Shown: positions 1 to 11,200 of the stretch, piece by piece
Layout of the letters: each line of letters starts with the position of its first letter
Position numbering within the stretch: the stretch's first letter is position 1
DNA from: Eublepharis macularius
Lineage: Eukaryota; Chordata; Lepidosauria; Squamata; Eublepharidae
Direction of reading: 5' to 3'
DNA: 64,000 nucleotides
Assembly: GCF_028583425.1 (NCBI RefSeq)
Contig: NC_072797.1
Coordinates: 25,516,001 to 25,580,000, forward strand
Notes under the pieces: generated by a model
Seen by the model: the letters and a program-made list of their open reading frames with translations, nothing else
What the model was told of the DNA's origin: nothing
Databases searched by the model: none
Translations under genes and position numbers: made by a program

Positions 1-106
1 CTTTGCCCAGCAGACGATGACCGAGTGCGAGGCCGGCCTCCTCAGATGCCGGGGGGTCCACTTCACCGTTGTCAGCATAAGACCTTGTGCTGCACAGAGT
101 TCCTAA
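1..106 (+). CDS. C7: Complement C7, 3' end of terminal exon (partial)
   Basis: Reading codons from base 2, the frame gives [10 protein letters not shown], then LLRCRG, then VVSIRPCAA, and stops at TAA 104-106. This matches the extreme C-terminus of vertebrate C7 (human EQTMSECEAGALRCRG and TSIRPCAAETQ), which is the end of the second factor-I module (FIM). C7 is a secreted plasma protein that joins C5b-6 and anchors the growing membrane attack complex to membranes. The exon start lies left of the window. The gene points toward C6 on the opposite strand, the same tail-to-tail order as in human. I recognised it from remembered human sequence; no alignment was run. Confidence 0.9.
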   Translation, partial: FAQQTMTECEAGLLRCRGVHFTVVSIRPCAAQSS

Positions 107-223
107 AGAGATGTTTTCTGATGGCCCTCGGATGCCCAAGCTGCATCCGAGGCAGGGAAGGCTCACAGCCTGCTGGGCAGCGAAGAGGGCCAGGATGGGG
201 TGGGTGGGAAGGTGGGGATTGTT

Positions 224-229
224 AATAAA
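224..229 (+). promoter_or_regulatory. C7: C7 poly(A) signal
   Basis: A canonical AATAAA lies 118 bases after the C7 stop codon and is followed by T/G-rich sequence. It implies a short 3' UTR of about 140 bases. Confidence 0.6.
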
Positions 230-556
230 CTGACCAAATGTCTATCGCAATGAAAACAAAGTGAGGAGGGAAGACAGGCCCCTGGACATGTGAATCCAGC
301 CCCTCACCCTCAGAATGCTGTCAGAACAAGGAGCCAGGACACCTGGGGTCTCCAGTGCAGGGGAGGTTTGGCCCCTATTCCCCAAGGGCAGTGCTTTTAT
401 TTTCACCATAGGAGCCAATGGCCATCATTCCTTTGTAAACACTATGATTGGCAAAGGCAAGGAGGTGAGTATTACAGCTGCCAGGTAATCCTGGACACTG
501 ATCACAAATCCTGCTGTTCTCTGGATGGCCTAATACTTAGTTCTGTTTCTTACAGT

Positions 557-640
557 GCAATCCTAAGCAGGGTTAAACCTTTCTAAGTCCCTTGAAGTCA
601 GTGGACTTAGAAGGGCGTAACTCTGCTTAGGACTACACTG
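557..640. repeat. Palindromic interspersed repeat (CCTAAGCAG type)
   Basis: The arms read roughly cctaagcagggttaaac and gtaactctgcttagg around a centre with cttgaagtcagtgg. Related copies occur at 23805-23895 and 29130-29345 in this window. The family is common in squamate DNA; I do not know its formal name. Confidence 0.5.
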
Positions 641-1494
641 CCAGTCGTGCTAGAATATGACAGAATGTTGGAAAGTGGCATGTAGAAGGCAAAGCAGATC
701 TGGATTCCTGTTCCTTGTATAGTTATACAGTCTTTTCAGCTGGCGCAGCATTCATAATAAGCTTTTATAGTAGGAAAACCATCCTCCGGACAACCACCAG
801 AGTCTTGGCTTCCTTGCCTCTGCTCACTAAACTGGGCACAGTTCTAGAAAGAGCCATCCTTTGGGTGGGTGCCCTGAGCCCCACATTTTGAGGGACCCTG
901 CCCCTCCCCAAGAAATCTGCCAATCACCGAGAGGTTTGGGATCCATGACGGCCTGTCGCCCAGGTGATTTCTGATCCAGCCAACCAAAGACTCTGCTGCC
1001 CAAGTGATCCATAGCGGCCTTGGGACTAAAAGCGTGCAACAATTCATCGTAAAAGTAGACATTGCCATATGCTTTTAGCCCCATGCATTGTTGCTCATGT
1101 GGGCGCAGAAACTGCGTGGGGGCTGCTGGTTGTGGCTTGGAAAGGGAAGACTCATGGCACTCAAATGTTTCACAGGCCTGGAGGAGGGAGGTTGGAGGGT
1201 CTTATCCTGGGGCCTCGGCCTCTATAGGGATGACCTTGGTTCCAGACACACACATCAGTCAGAATTTGCTTGCCACATAGTGTGGGGACCTAAAAACCAT
1301 TTCGCCAGTCTTCGGGCCAGCATATATGTTTTAAAAACTGTTGACCAAAATTTGTATTCCCAATTCTCTGCACAATCATGGATAGGTTTTCTTCAGCTAT
1401 ATGGCTATTTCCAACCTTTTGTCTCTTAGAATGTGATCATAATAACCACTGTGAAGCCCCTTTCAAGTCACATTGATTTTGGTAAAATAGTACG

Positions 1495-1706
1495 GAGTCC
1501 AGTAGCACCTTTAAGGCTAACCAACTTTATTGTAGCATAAGCTTTCATGAACCACAGTTCTCTTCGTCAGATGCATCCGACAAAGAGAGCTGTGGTTCTC
1601 AAAAGCTTATGCTGTAATAAAGTTGGTTAGTCTTAAAAGTGCTACTAGACTACTATTTTGCAACTGCAGACTAACACGGCTAACTCCTCTGGATTTATTG
1701 ATTTTA
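1495..1706. mobile_element. Penelope-like repeat fragment, inverted arms
   Basis: Two inverted arms (tttaaggctaaccaacttt at left, aaagttggttagtcttaa at right) meet near 1570. The tail reads ctgcagactaacacggctaa. Copies of the same unit lie at 39594-39797 and 43282-43475. The central CCGACAAAGAGAGC..TTCTCAAAAGC resembles a decayed hammerhead core. The Penelope assignment is an inference from the inverted pairing and that core. Confidence 0.4.
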
Positions 1707-2569
1707 GTGATAGAGCTAAAAATGTGCTTAAATGCCTCACATCTAAATATAATGGGACTTTACTTTGGCTGATGGGTACTGTAACTCATGAATTGCTGCC
1801 AAAGTGGGAGTAACAGCTTCCAGAAGCTTGCAAATGAATGGGCAATATTGCTCCTATATAGGCCTCTAAAGGGAAATGGTAGCAGAACAGGACTAGAAAG
1901 AGATACAGTGACCAAAGCCTGCATAATTTGTCACCCACCTAGTCAAATGGAGCTCAGAAGCTATGTATGGCCTTCCCTGGAAAATCTCCTGGGATTTGCT
2001 GCCTGCCTAGATCTGCAAAACACAAGGACAGAAGTTATCAGACACCCGCAGGCCGCAGTACATGGCAAGCCGGCTACATTTGCCAGGGTGGCCCACAAGT
2101 CATTCAGATCTGCAATTCGCTAAACATGATGGAATGTATTGTGCTAGTGCCCTTTCAGGAATCAATCTTGAACTATTTGAAGATCAAAGAAGCATGTACC
2201 ATGTATCAATAAATAACTTCCAAAAACTGCAGTGTAACTCCTGTGCACAAACCTGCTTAGAAGAATGTTCCCACATATTTCATAATAATTTCTCTATGGT
2301 GTTCAAACACAGAATTCAGTATAAGTAGCATTATGCTGGGTAGCGTGTAGAGCATCAAACAAGTTTGTTTCATAATACAAAAAAATGTTATCAACATACT
2401 GAGAAAACAGCTGCTTCAAAAAAGGTTAATTGAGGAGATTCTTTGAGGACTCTTTGGCATGACCCATGCCGTAGTGCCAAACTCCATTGAAAGTCCAACT
2501 GGAATTGACTTCTATGCATGCATGCTTAATGTAGGAGGGTTAAGGCCCAGCTCAGTACTAAATTAGTGG

Positions 2570-3807
2570 CATTAAAAAGTATCTCAGACGGGGTCCCACA
2601 AGGCTTCATCTTGTCCCTTATGGTTTTCAACAACTACATGCAACTGCTAGGTGAGGAGATTTGGGCTGGGTTGTCACCAATACGCCAATGACACTTGGCA
2701 CTATCTCATCCCTCCTGATCACAGAGAGGCGGTAGAAACTCTGAACTGGGCCTGGAGGCAGTTTTGGAATGGATGCGTGCTAATAAACTGAAGCTTAATC
2801 AGACAAGATGGAAGTGCTACTGGTGAGTGGAAGGTCTGACCCAGGCTTTAAGGTGCCACGTCCTGAATGGGATTACACTCCCCATGAAGGAACAGGTCCA
2901 TAGTTTGGGGGAGCTCTTTGACCCAGACAGGTGGAAGCTGTGGCCAGGGGTGCCCTTTACCAGTTTTGTCTGGTTAGTGAGCTGTGGTCTTTCCTGGGCA
3001 GAAAAGACCTGGCCATGGTGGTGCATGACTTGGTAACATCTAGATTAGATTACTGCAATGCATATGGCTACCCTTGAAAGGTGTTCAAAAACTTCAATTA
3101 GTGCAAAATGCTGCAGCCAGGGTGTTGACTGGAATGGATCACAGGGACTATATTACTATAGTTTGGGCCCATCTACACTGGCTCCCAATCTGTTTCCAGG
3201 AACAATTCAAGGTGCTGGTGTTGACCTTTAAAATTCTACATGTCTTGGGACCAGCTTACCTGGAGGACCTCCTACTCCCTTACGAATTGACTAGACCACT
3301 ATGGTCATCTTCCAAGGCGCTGCTTCAGGTGCCTCACTTTCTGAGATTAGATGTGTCAACTGCACTTTCCTGTGGTCCCAGAAAAGGTGCCAAAAATGGA
3401 AGCCAAACAGCCTGCAACTGTTTTGAAAACAGACGTCTGGAGTCAAGGGGAAAAGCCGCCAGTGTTCTGTGAGTGGACTGTCCCTTTAAGGATGTGTGGA
3501 AACGGCCTTGGTCGTGGCACCAAAACTCTGGAAGTCTCTCCCCAGAGGAACTTGCCTGTCCCCTTTCTGTTGCCAGCAGGTGAAGACTTACTTGTTTTGT
3601 CTGGCATTTGCCTCAGTGATCCCACCTTTCTATTTCATGCAGTTGTATGTGCTTGTTAGCTTTGGTTTTAATTATTTTAATGATTTTTTTTTGGTTTAAG
3701 TGTTCTTAAGGTGTGTTTTCATTATGTATGTTTTTAATCTGTTAGGTGCCTTGGTGGCCCTGATGAGGGCAGAAAGGGGATATACATTTTGCAAATGAAT
3801 GAATGAA
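2570..3807 (+). mobile_element. L2/CR1-superfamily LINE, ORF2 3' part, degenerate
   Basis: Translated pieces show reverse-transcriptase and C-terminal motifs of L2-type LINEs: SDGVPQGFILS near 2580, QYANDT (from the YADDT box) near 2680, RLDYCNA near 3050, then LQLVQNAAARVLTG and LHWLPICF in an open stretch at 3074-3472. The frame is broken several times, so the copy is dead. It ends with a short aatg tandem tail at 3794-3807, as L2-type elements usually do. The 5' part is missing, the common 5' truncation of LINE copies. Confidence 0.8.
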
Positions 3808-4217
3808 GTCTTGCCATATGATGAGCCAGACTCCTGGTGCCTTTGGTCCAGCGCCGATATTTCTGTTATGCAAAGGTTTAGTTGGGTCCAGAGCCTCTTC
3901 AGAGTTCAATATATTTATAAAATTAGATTGCAAACAAGTAGTAACACAGATCAGCAGGCATACGATGTTTGCTACCATTTTGCAATGGGATTTGTGTCTT
4001 TTGGCATGAGTCAATGTATTTGTTTATAGCCATTGCTAGTGAATAGGACTGGTAAGTGGGCTGGCAAGATATAAGCACTCTTGAGGAAGAAGCCCATATG
4101 GTCTGAAACATGTTGAGCATGTGTGTTTGTGTGACAGTGAGAGAATATCCATCTTGTTTTCTCCAAAAGGGCCCAGTCATAAGTTTAAAGAATTAGTCTG
4201 CAGAGAAAAAAGACAAT

Positions 4218-4337
4218 GGTTGTTGTGGATTTTCCAGGCTGTATTGCCGTGGTCTTGGCATTGTAGTTCCTGACGTTTCGCCAGCAGCTGTGGAGGCCTA
4301 CAACAACCATCGTTCTCCGGCCGTGAAAGCCTTCGAC
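4218..4337 (-). mobile_element. Short retroposed element (Penelope-like tail)
   Basis: The element runs from ggttgttgtgg to gccttcgac and is flanked by an 11-base direct repeat aaaaagacaat (4207-4217 and 4338-4348). On the minus strand it contains cagctgctggcgaaacgtc, which resembles the 3' half of a hammerhead ribozyme. A second copy at 12961-13097 has a perfect inverted duplication. Confidence 0.5.
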
Positions 4338-5344
4338 AAAAAGACAATGCTCATGAGGAACAGTATTTTACCCAAACGTCACTGTCCAAAAGCAAGAATT
4401 GAGCACAAATGCATCAATAGAAGAATTTATCTTTGTAGGAACAGTAGAAGAATATTCTGGCTGAAGAGCCTGGCTTTGCCCTTCTTCCCACGTAAACCAT
4501 TGTGGGATTTTTCTGACAAGGTAATAAGAATCAGCTTGTTGTGTCTTGCCTTTCAGGTTTTCCTTCAGCTCAAAAGCTGGGCTTAGCTTTATTAATGCAT
4601 TTGCCAATTTTCCATCACTTTACAATGACTGTTCGTCAAGTAAGCCATCAGGGAAACTTCTCTGCACAGGAGAAATGGGTAAAACGATCAGTCCAAGGTA
4701 TTTTAGCTATGCTCTTTATCGAGGGAAGAAAACATTGTCCATGCTGAACTAATGCTGCGGGAAGTGTCCCGGGATTTCTGTAGGCAGAACATTAGGGAGG
4801 GAGGGTTACAAGAGCAGGAAGCCTTGCTGCAGAAAAGATGCCTGCTTGTTATACAAGGGCAAACAATAAGCTCCACTCTAGGGCATTCATTGTAGAAAGG
4901 AGGGAGGGGCTTTCTCTTGGAAAACTTCTACTAACCTGAAAGGTTGGACAAAATAGTCTGATAGAATATGACCGCTCATGTCCCAGATGTTGTGATTTTT
5001 CACAGTGAGGACATCTTAGCTTTGAGGGAGGGAGCCAGCCAGAATTTTCTCTAGGAAGAGCTTCTTCTGAATCACAATGCAATGGCAGTGACAATGTCGG
5101 GACATGTACTATGGGATGATGCTTCAGAACATCAGTACAGGGTATGCTGGTAGCCCCTCCCCATCTTCCTGCCAGTTCACATATATTTTGTACATCTATC
5201 TTGATGAAATATATGACCCATCTGTTTTTTCTGCAAATCCCACACTTCCTTCACCTCAGCAAGGCCCCATTCCCTTCCGATATACAGGGACAGGATATAT
5301 TGGGTCATAAGGGAAACACAACTATACAGTTGTAATAACCTCCT

Positions 5345-5547
5345 CTAAAGATGGGGTGCCCTGACTTGGATAGTCCAGGCACAAGCCCAATCTTGTCAGA
5401 TGTTGGAGGCCTTAGATAGCAATTCAATGGGAGACCTCTAAGGACGACCAAAATTGCAATGGTAACCCACCTCTGTTCATCTCTTGCCTTGAAAACCCCA
5501 GCAGGGATTGCCATAAGTCAGCTATAACTTTGATGGCACTTTCCACC
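5345..5547 (+). mobile_element. 5S rRNA-derived SINE with BovB-type tail, degenerate
   Basis: The head resembles 5S rRNA: gatgttggaggccttag, then a stretch ending gggagacc. The tail gccataagtcagctataact matches the end shared with BovB LINEs. It is more diverged than the copy at 13673-13888. Confidence 0.6.
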
Positions 5548-5570
5548 ACAAGAGAGAGGGTAACATGAGA

Positions 5571-5720
5571 ACCAGCATGGTTTAGTAGTTAAGAGTGTCA
5601 GAGTAATTACAGGGAAAAGTTGGGTTCAAAGGAAGATTCAAATTCCTCCTTTGCCATCATCTCTCAGTGAGTATCTTTGGGCCAATCATCTCTCTCAGCC
5701 TATCATACACAGCAAAGTGG
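5571..5720 (+). mobile_element. tRNA-derived SINE (Sauria type)
   Basis: It begins with the family head agcatggtttagtagttaag (box A region), then gggttcaaagg, then the TTTGGGCCAATCA and TCTCTCAGCC blocks typical of these SINEs. Confidence 0.6.
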
Positions 5721-6461
5721 TTATATGATAGTGGTTTCACGCAATGATTCTAACATTTCTAATATTTCTGTCTGCTGGATTCCTCTCTAACTCTGGTAAA
5801 GCAAACAGTCACAAAGGGAAAATTGTACCTTGAGAGAAGTATCAGTAGGATTACTGAAGCATCAATGTACCTAACAATCAACATAGCCCCATCTGTGGAT
5901 ACTTAAATCTGTGGATTGGGGCCAAGTAGACACAACAAACTTTGGGGAACCCCCAGGTTTGCATACAAGTTTGAAATCTGTGTACAGGGTTAACCAAAAA
6001 ATGCAACATTTCTCCTTTGGAGCCATTGCCTTGAAAATGAGGCATCAAGGCTACAGGTGAGTATGGGAAGGGGGCAGGCAGGCACAATGTGCGAGCAGAC
6101 TGATAGAAGAGCGAAATGGCAGGGAGTGAGGTGGGAGGTGGGACAGAAAAAGACGGGAAGAGGAGATGGCAATGGAAAGGGTAAAGAAAAAAGGCTGGGG
6201 TCTTTGTCAGAGGTTAGAGGACGATCTGGAAATTTCTCCTTGAGTTTCTCATGGCTTCTTTCCTGTCACTGACTCAATACTTGATTTATTTACATTTGAA
6301 GTCAGGCCTGGGCTGTGACTCAGCCATATACTCTAAAGATGCCTGATCCTTTAACCCAGGGAAATCTGTCTTCAGGAAAATAAACTAAATCAAACCTTTA
6401 TGCCAAGACTGTCGGTCCAACCAAACAAGATGCAAGTAGATCATTGATTGTGTATTCCCAG

Positions 6462-6700
6462 CATCTTATTTATTTATATATTTACTTCATTTGTACTTTC
6501 CTCTTTTCCTAATGGGGACCCAAAGCAGCTTGCATCATTCTCCTCTCCTCCACTTTTACCACTCAACAACCCCATGTTAGGCTGAAAGTGTGACTTTCCC
6601 AAGGTCACCCTGCAAGTTTCCATAGCCAAGTAGGTATCTGAACCCAGGTCTTCCAGATCATATTCTGACATTCTCACCACTATATCATATTGGCTCTTAA
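6462..6700 (-). mobile_element. tRNA-derived SINE (Sauria type), reverse orientation
   Basis: Read on the minus strand it starts agccaatatgatatagtgg, includes gggttcagatacc and ccttgggaaagtcaca, and ends at the plus-strand attTatttat tail. Confidence 0.65.
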
Positions 6701-6764
6701 AGCTTAATTAGAACCCTATGGGCCCACTTCAAAATAGAAGGGAGGGAGCATGTATAAACCAGAA

Positions 6765-6870
6765 AAAATCCATTTAATATATTTTATTGGCCCAACCAAA
6801 TTAGCAGAAAATTGTGCAAGCTTTTGAGCTCACCATAGCTCTTTGTCAGGCTTGATATTACAATATTTTA
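6765..6870 (-). mobile_element. Penelope-like repeat fragment
   Basis: It contains cttttgagctcaccatagctctttgtcagg. On the minus strand this reads CTGACAAAGAGCTATGG..GAGCTCAAAAGC, the same layout as the hammerhead-like cores listed elsewhere but with substituted core bases. Confidence 0.35.
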
Positions 6871-6935
6871 AAAGACAGGGTAACAGAATCCTCAGGCTAT
6901 AATGCTAACATCTGATCTTACAGGCATCCTTTGTG

Positions 6936-7078
6936 AAATTTATTTATTTATTTCATTTATACCATGCCTTTCTCCCTAACGGGGACCCAACTCAGCTAAT
7001 GTGGCCCAAGGTCACCCAGTGAACTTCCATTGCAGAGCAGGGTTCAGTTCAACACTCTAACCATTACACCACACTGAT
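6936..7078 (-). mobile_element. tRNA-derived SINE (Sauria type), reverse orientation
   Basis: The plus-strand blocks atttatttatttcattt, ccctaacggggacccaa, ccaaggtcacccagtga and ctaaccattacaccacac are the reversed 3' tail, body and head of a Sauria-type SINE. Confidence 0.7.
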
Positions 7079-7611
7079 AGACAATTAGCTTCTTTACTTT
7101 GTTGCTAAAATATAGATTTATAGCAGGGTCTCTTGGAGGCTGCATTAATTATAAACACAAAGTCCATCCAGAAATCATCTCAGTTGCCAATCGAGATCAC
7201 AGTTCCCTTGTAGGCTGAGAGCCATAGGAAGTACTTATAGTCTCGATATTAACAAATGTTTAATTTAAGGTGCTGCACAAGGTAATATAGTCAATTAAAA
7301 CCAATTTAGGTAGTATTATCTTGTTTTGAGTACACGTCTGCTTTTATTCCATTAACAATTCCCTCTCTTTATTTTGGCTGAACTTAGGTATCCTTGAAGT
7401 AGAAAAAGTTGTACAGCCATACTGGTCCACACAAAATCCAAAAACAAGAACAAAAAATGTGTAATACTTTTTGACCTCACCCCAGAACCACAATTTGGCA
7501 AAAAAAAAGAGAAACAAAATTTGGCAGTTGTCTTTCCCCCTTTTAAATAGCTAATAACACTGTGAAGTAACTTCTAATTAACAAAACTGAGGGAACCAAG
7601 GACTCTTCCAA

Positions 7612-7705
7612 TATTTTATTATTATTTGATTTTGATCCTGCTTCTCCTCCAAGGAAATTGTACAGGTTTCTGCCTTCCCCTTCTTATCCTCACAAGGTTA
7701 GGAAG

Positions 7706-7785
<80 letters not shown>

Positions 7786-7866
7786 GCCCAAGGTTGCCCA
7801 GATCAAATGCCCCAAGTTTCCCTGGGTCCTAATCTCACATGCTAACCACTACACCACAGTGATTCA
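7612..7866 (-). mobile_element. tRNA-derived SINE interrupted by a GA microsatellite
   Basis: The reversed body and tail (ttatcctcacaaggtt) and head (ctaaccactacaccacagtg) are separated by about 72 bases of pure GA. The microsatellite seems to have grown from a short internal GA run. Confidence 0.65.
7711..7782. repeat. (GA)n microsatellite, 36 units
   Basis: Uninterrupted GA dinucleotides lie inside the SINE at 7612-7866, about 170 bases past the C6-A poly(A) signal. Open frames across it encode only Arg-Glu repeats and are artefacts. Confidence 0.95.
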
Positions 7867-7947
7867 GTGCCATTGGAGCATAAAAAAGAATATATATCTT
7901 TCAATAAGTGTGATAAATACATAACCAAGTGTTAACATTCACTGACA

Positions 7948-7953
7948 TTTATT
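7948..7953 (-). promoter_or_regulatory. C6: C6-A poly(A) signal
   Basis: On the minus strand AATAAA lies 69 bases after the C6-A stop codon. It predicts a very short 3' UTR. Confidence 0.6.
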
Positions 7954-8022
7954 CTAGAGAGAATGTTACTGAAATACATTTGTTTGTTTCCTTCTGTAAG
8001 AGTGAAGGCATTCAGTTCCATT

Positions 8023-8204
8023 TTAAGGCAAACACTTCCCAGGATACAACACTTCTGTCCTCATCTTGGCACATTTCATCGCCCCCAAGGTACAGAGGGT
8101 GGAGGTCCTCTTTCGACGCCCAGAGCCAATCTGGATACAGTAGAACTGGCCCTGATCCTTTGGGCACTGGTTTGGAAGTAAGCAGATACACTCCAATCGG
8201 TGTT
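8023..8204 (-). CDS. C6: C6-A exon 18 (last): end of FIM2 and stop
   Basis: Acceptor attcacag precedes codons giving [20 protein letters not shown] and [10 protein letters not shown], then TAA at 8023-8025. Human C6 ends CVCLLPPQC...LYCVKMGS...EILHPGKCLA. Its 182 bases (2+180) complete the split codon from exon 17. Seven cysteines are kept. Confidence 0.95.
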
Positions 8205-11200
8205 CTGTGAATAGAGCAATTTTAGGGTCAGCTGTGAATTATTTGGCTTGTTTTCCAAGGTCAGTATTATAATACGAGCCTATGATCCTATTAATAAAAC
8301 AGCTATTAGGCTACCTCCCCAGCCCCAGTCTTTTTGATACTTCTGATTGAATTGCAATCAGCAGCAGATGCTATCCAGCCCTTTTTCAGGTTGCCCACTG
8401 GCCTGAGGATAAAAGAGTGAAAATGGGCAGGTGCAGCTTTTCATGGGATGAAGGTAAATAACATTCCATTAGGCTTTTTGTTAAAGGAACAGGACAGGAT
8501 TCTCCAGGCCAGCTGGCAACTCTAGGCCTTCTATCTATGGCTGCCTCATCTTGAAGCCGTCGCTTCTGCCAGTGGCTTTCACATGGTATACAATTTTCTT
8601 CTCTTTAGTCCCAACCTATCAATCATTTTTTGAAAATCAACTCCAGTCCAGAATGAATGGTGTTTATGTGGGTGTACTTGTTGCATGGGTGAGACGGAGA
8701 GATACAGAGAGATAGAATTTTTGCTTCAGGTGTGAAAATGTCCTCTTCTTAAGGCTAAAACAGGGATGGTCACATCAGGAATAAAGGAGAGGAAAAATTA
8801 AACCAGACAGGCCATCTCTTTCCTGGCAGAAACTTATCCGTGTGTTTTCAGCCAAGGCAATTTATGAGAAAACCCACAATTGTTATCACCCCAGTTGTAC
8901 AGTAAAACAACAACTTGCATAACAGACACCGACATGGAGTTTCACTTTCTCGGAAACTGAACACTTAACAGCATGTCTCTTACTCTCTCCTTCACTGAAG
9001 CCGTAAATCAATATGGATGTCATGCACAGACTTTTCGTTTTGCACGTTTCACCCTTTCAAGCCAAATACACCAGTCCAATTCATCTCAACTCAAACATTA
9101 ATCTTTGTTTTTCAATGGGACTTCTTCTCGAGAAGTACAGGGTGGCAACCCAAAAAACTTTTTACAAAGGATATTTCATAGAGTTGTGGTTTCATCATTC
9201 TTGAACAAAAAAGCAAACCAAAAAAAAAAGTTGTTAGCTTTAGTACCAAACCTGATGCTGCAGAGGCAGAGCTACAGAAGCCGGGGGGGAGGGGGGGGTG
9301 AAGGTTCTGATTTGAACCACCAAGTATGTACAGGTGAGACATGAAGAATTCCACTCCCGCTGAAAGCGTTCTTCCCTGCAGCCCTGTGCCATAAACACCC
9401 TGTCTTCATTCACTTCTAGAAGATGAGACTAGTTGAGCAAGGAGATAGGCTGCAGGGAGTGGGAAGCATGAGGGTAAAGCGCTCTTTGATCACACACCAC
9501 CTTTCGCTTCTAAAATCCACACAGAGACTGGTTTTGTTGTGATTGCTGTAGATCCAAGTTTAACACACAAATCCCAATGGAAAGGTCAAAGCAAAGCCCC
9601 TGCCCGCATGGTTGCAGCACGATGGGATGAATCAACAGCTTCCCAGAAACTAATGAAGGGATGTGAAAAAAACAACAGATCTCTCAGCCTTCTTCTGAAC
9701 TGATATTATGGGATGGACACAATAAACCCAAACCCAGAAGTGAACTGGTTTGGAAACAACAGGTCCTAAGAACATGGCTTTTACTATGGAAATTAGACTT
9801 GCTGATTCAATATATCCAGTCATTACAATCTGATATATTAGGCCTCCACCGAGGTATTTCTTTGTGCTATCCATAGCCAAACAGGAGTTAATTTTCTGGT
9901 ACACAAAGAGAATACCAAAAGCCAACAAAAATACTGTTTGTTCGCTTTCAGATAAATTGAGTAGGGGAAAGAAGCAGAAATAGAAACAGCATCAGTACCC
10001 TCTAAAGTCAATATGCCCTTGCAGGTCCCCAGGGCTACTTCTTGCCAGCTACCTCCAGATTCTTTTTCTCCAGACAAATTCAAAACTGCCAGCTTTTAAA
10101 GCAGAGACACACAACACAAATTCTATCATATTGGAAAACCCATCGACCATCAAAGGCCTTGAATCAGAACTAGATTGGGGCACGAACTGGGAAAATGCTG
10201 AACTGTGAGGTTCATGGTTCGTTGTGTTTCACGAACCACAAACTTTCATGAACATGCCCCAGTTCGCGAACTGGTTGGTTTGGTTCGTGAAGATGTCACT
10301 TCCAAGGCAGCAGAAGGTCTGAAGAAAGCCCATCCTGCCCCCCCCCATTGCCTAGGAAACAGATTGATCGGTGCCAGGCTGTCTGCAGTGATGAACTGAA
10401 AAATGAACCAAATGAACCGGCCTAAAGTTTGTGGCGGTTCATCAGAAATGGGTTCTGACAAACCACCAGTTTGCAAACAACAAACCAGCCCAGTTCATGA
10501 CGAACTTTGGTTTGTATTTTGGTTTATGCCCATCTCTAATCAGAACCTTATTCACCATTATCAAGTGCCAAGCTAAAAAAAAATGTTATTAGGCAGAGGG
10601 GCATTTTGCAAACACAAAGATCATACTTACATATGTGTGTGTGTCTCTGTGTATGATCTGTTATGAAAATGGCCCCTGAATTAGTTGAATCATGTCATCA
10701 GTTCATGCGGGTACTTAACACTGCTTAATCTGTTGGTGTACAGGGCTGCCTTTGGTGTGCTCTGTGGAAGTGACACAAGGCCTGTAGTTTTAATGGTTGG
10801 GTTCCCTTAAGGAATGTATCCTCCAGTACATTAGACCTCAAGTTTAGACCACAATGAGATATGAATGAGATGTGTCATCATTTGGAAAATTTACCACTCA
10901 AGAAGACCCAAGTGTCTGTTCATGAATCTCTGGAAACAGGAATCAGTCCACCTTTTTGTTTTGCCTACCTGAACATGTTTCCCATTCATAACACTCATCA
11001 TAACCACAGGGCTCCTTCCTCGTGCTGTTTGCTGAAAGACTCGCCCTCGCAATGGCCCAGTTCAAATCGGCGTTGTCATTGCAAGGGCCAAGATGGAGGA
11101 AATGGAGCCGATCCTCTCCCCTGCACTTCTCTGCCAGATACTGACAGCCAGGTTTTGTAAAGGCTTGATCCGATGTGACATTCAGTACACAGATGTTTTC

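Larger units (their letters stand above)
230..7947. other. C7-C6 intergenic region
   Basis: About 7.7 kb separate the two poly(A) signals. I see no conserved exon on either strand. The content is repeats, listed separately: a palindromic repeat, a Penelope-like fragment, an L2-like LINE, a short retroposed element, a 5S-derived SINE and several tRNA-derived SINEs. The stretch 3830-4150 looks like the 3' tail of another retroelement. Positions 640-1490, 1710-2560, 4340-5340 and 7080-7610 show nothing I can name. Confidence 0.6.

Noticed and set aside
3074-3472. A 132-residue open frame that looks protein-like.
   Set aside because: It is the C-terminal part of a dead L2-type LINE (QNAAARVLTG, LHWLPICF), not a host gene.
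7626-7924. Open frames encoding Arg-Glu repeats.
   Set aside because: They are translations of the GA microsatellite.
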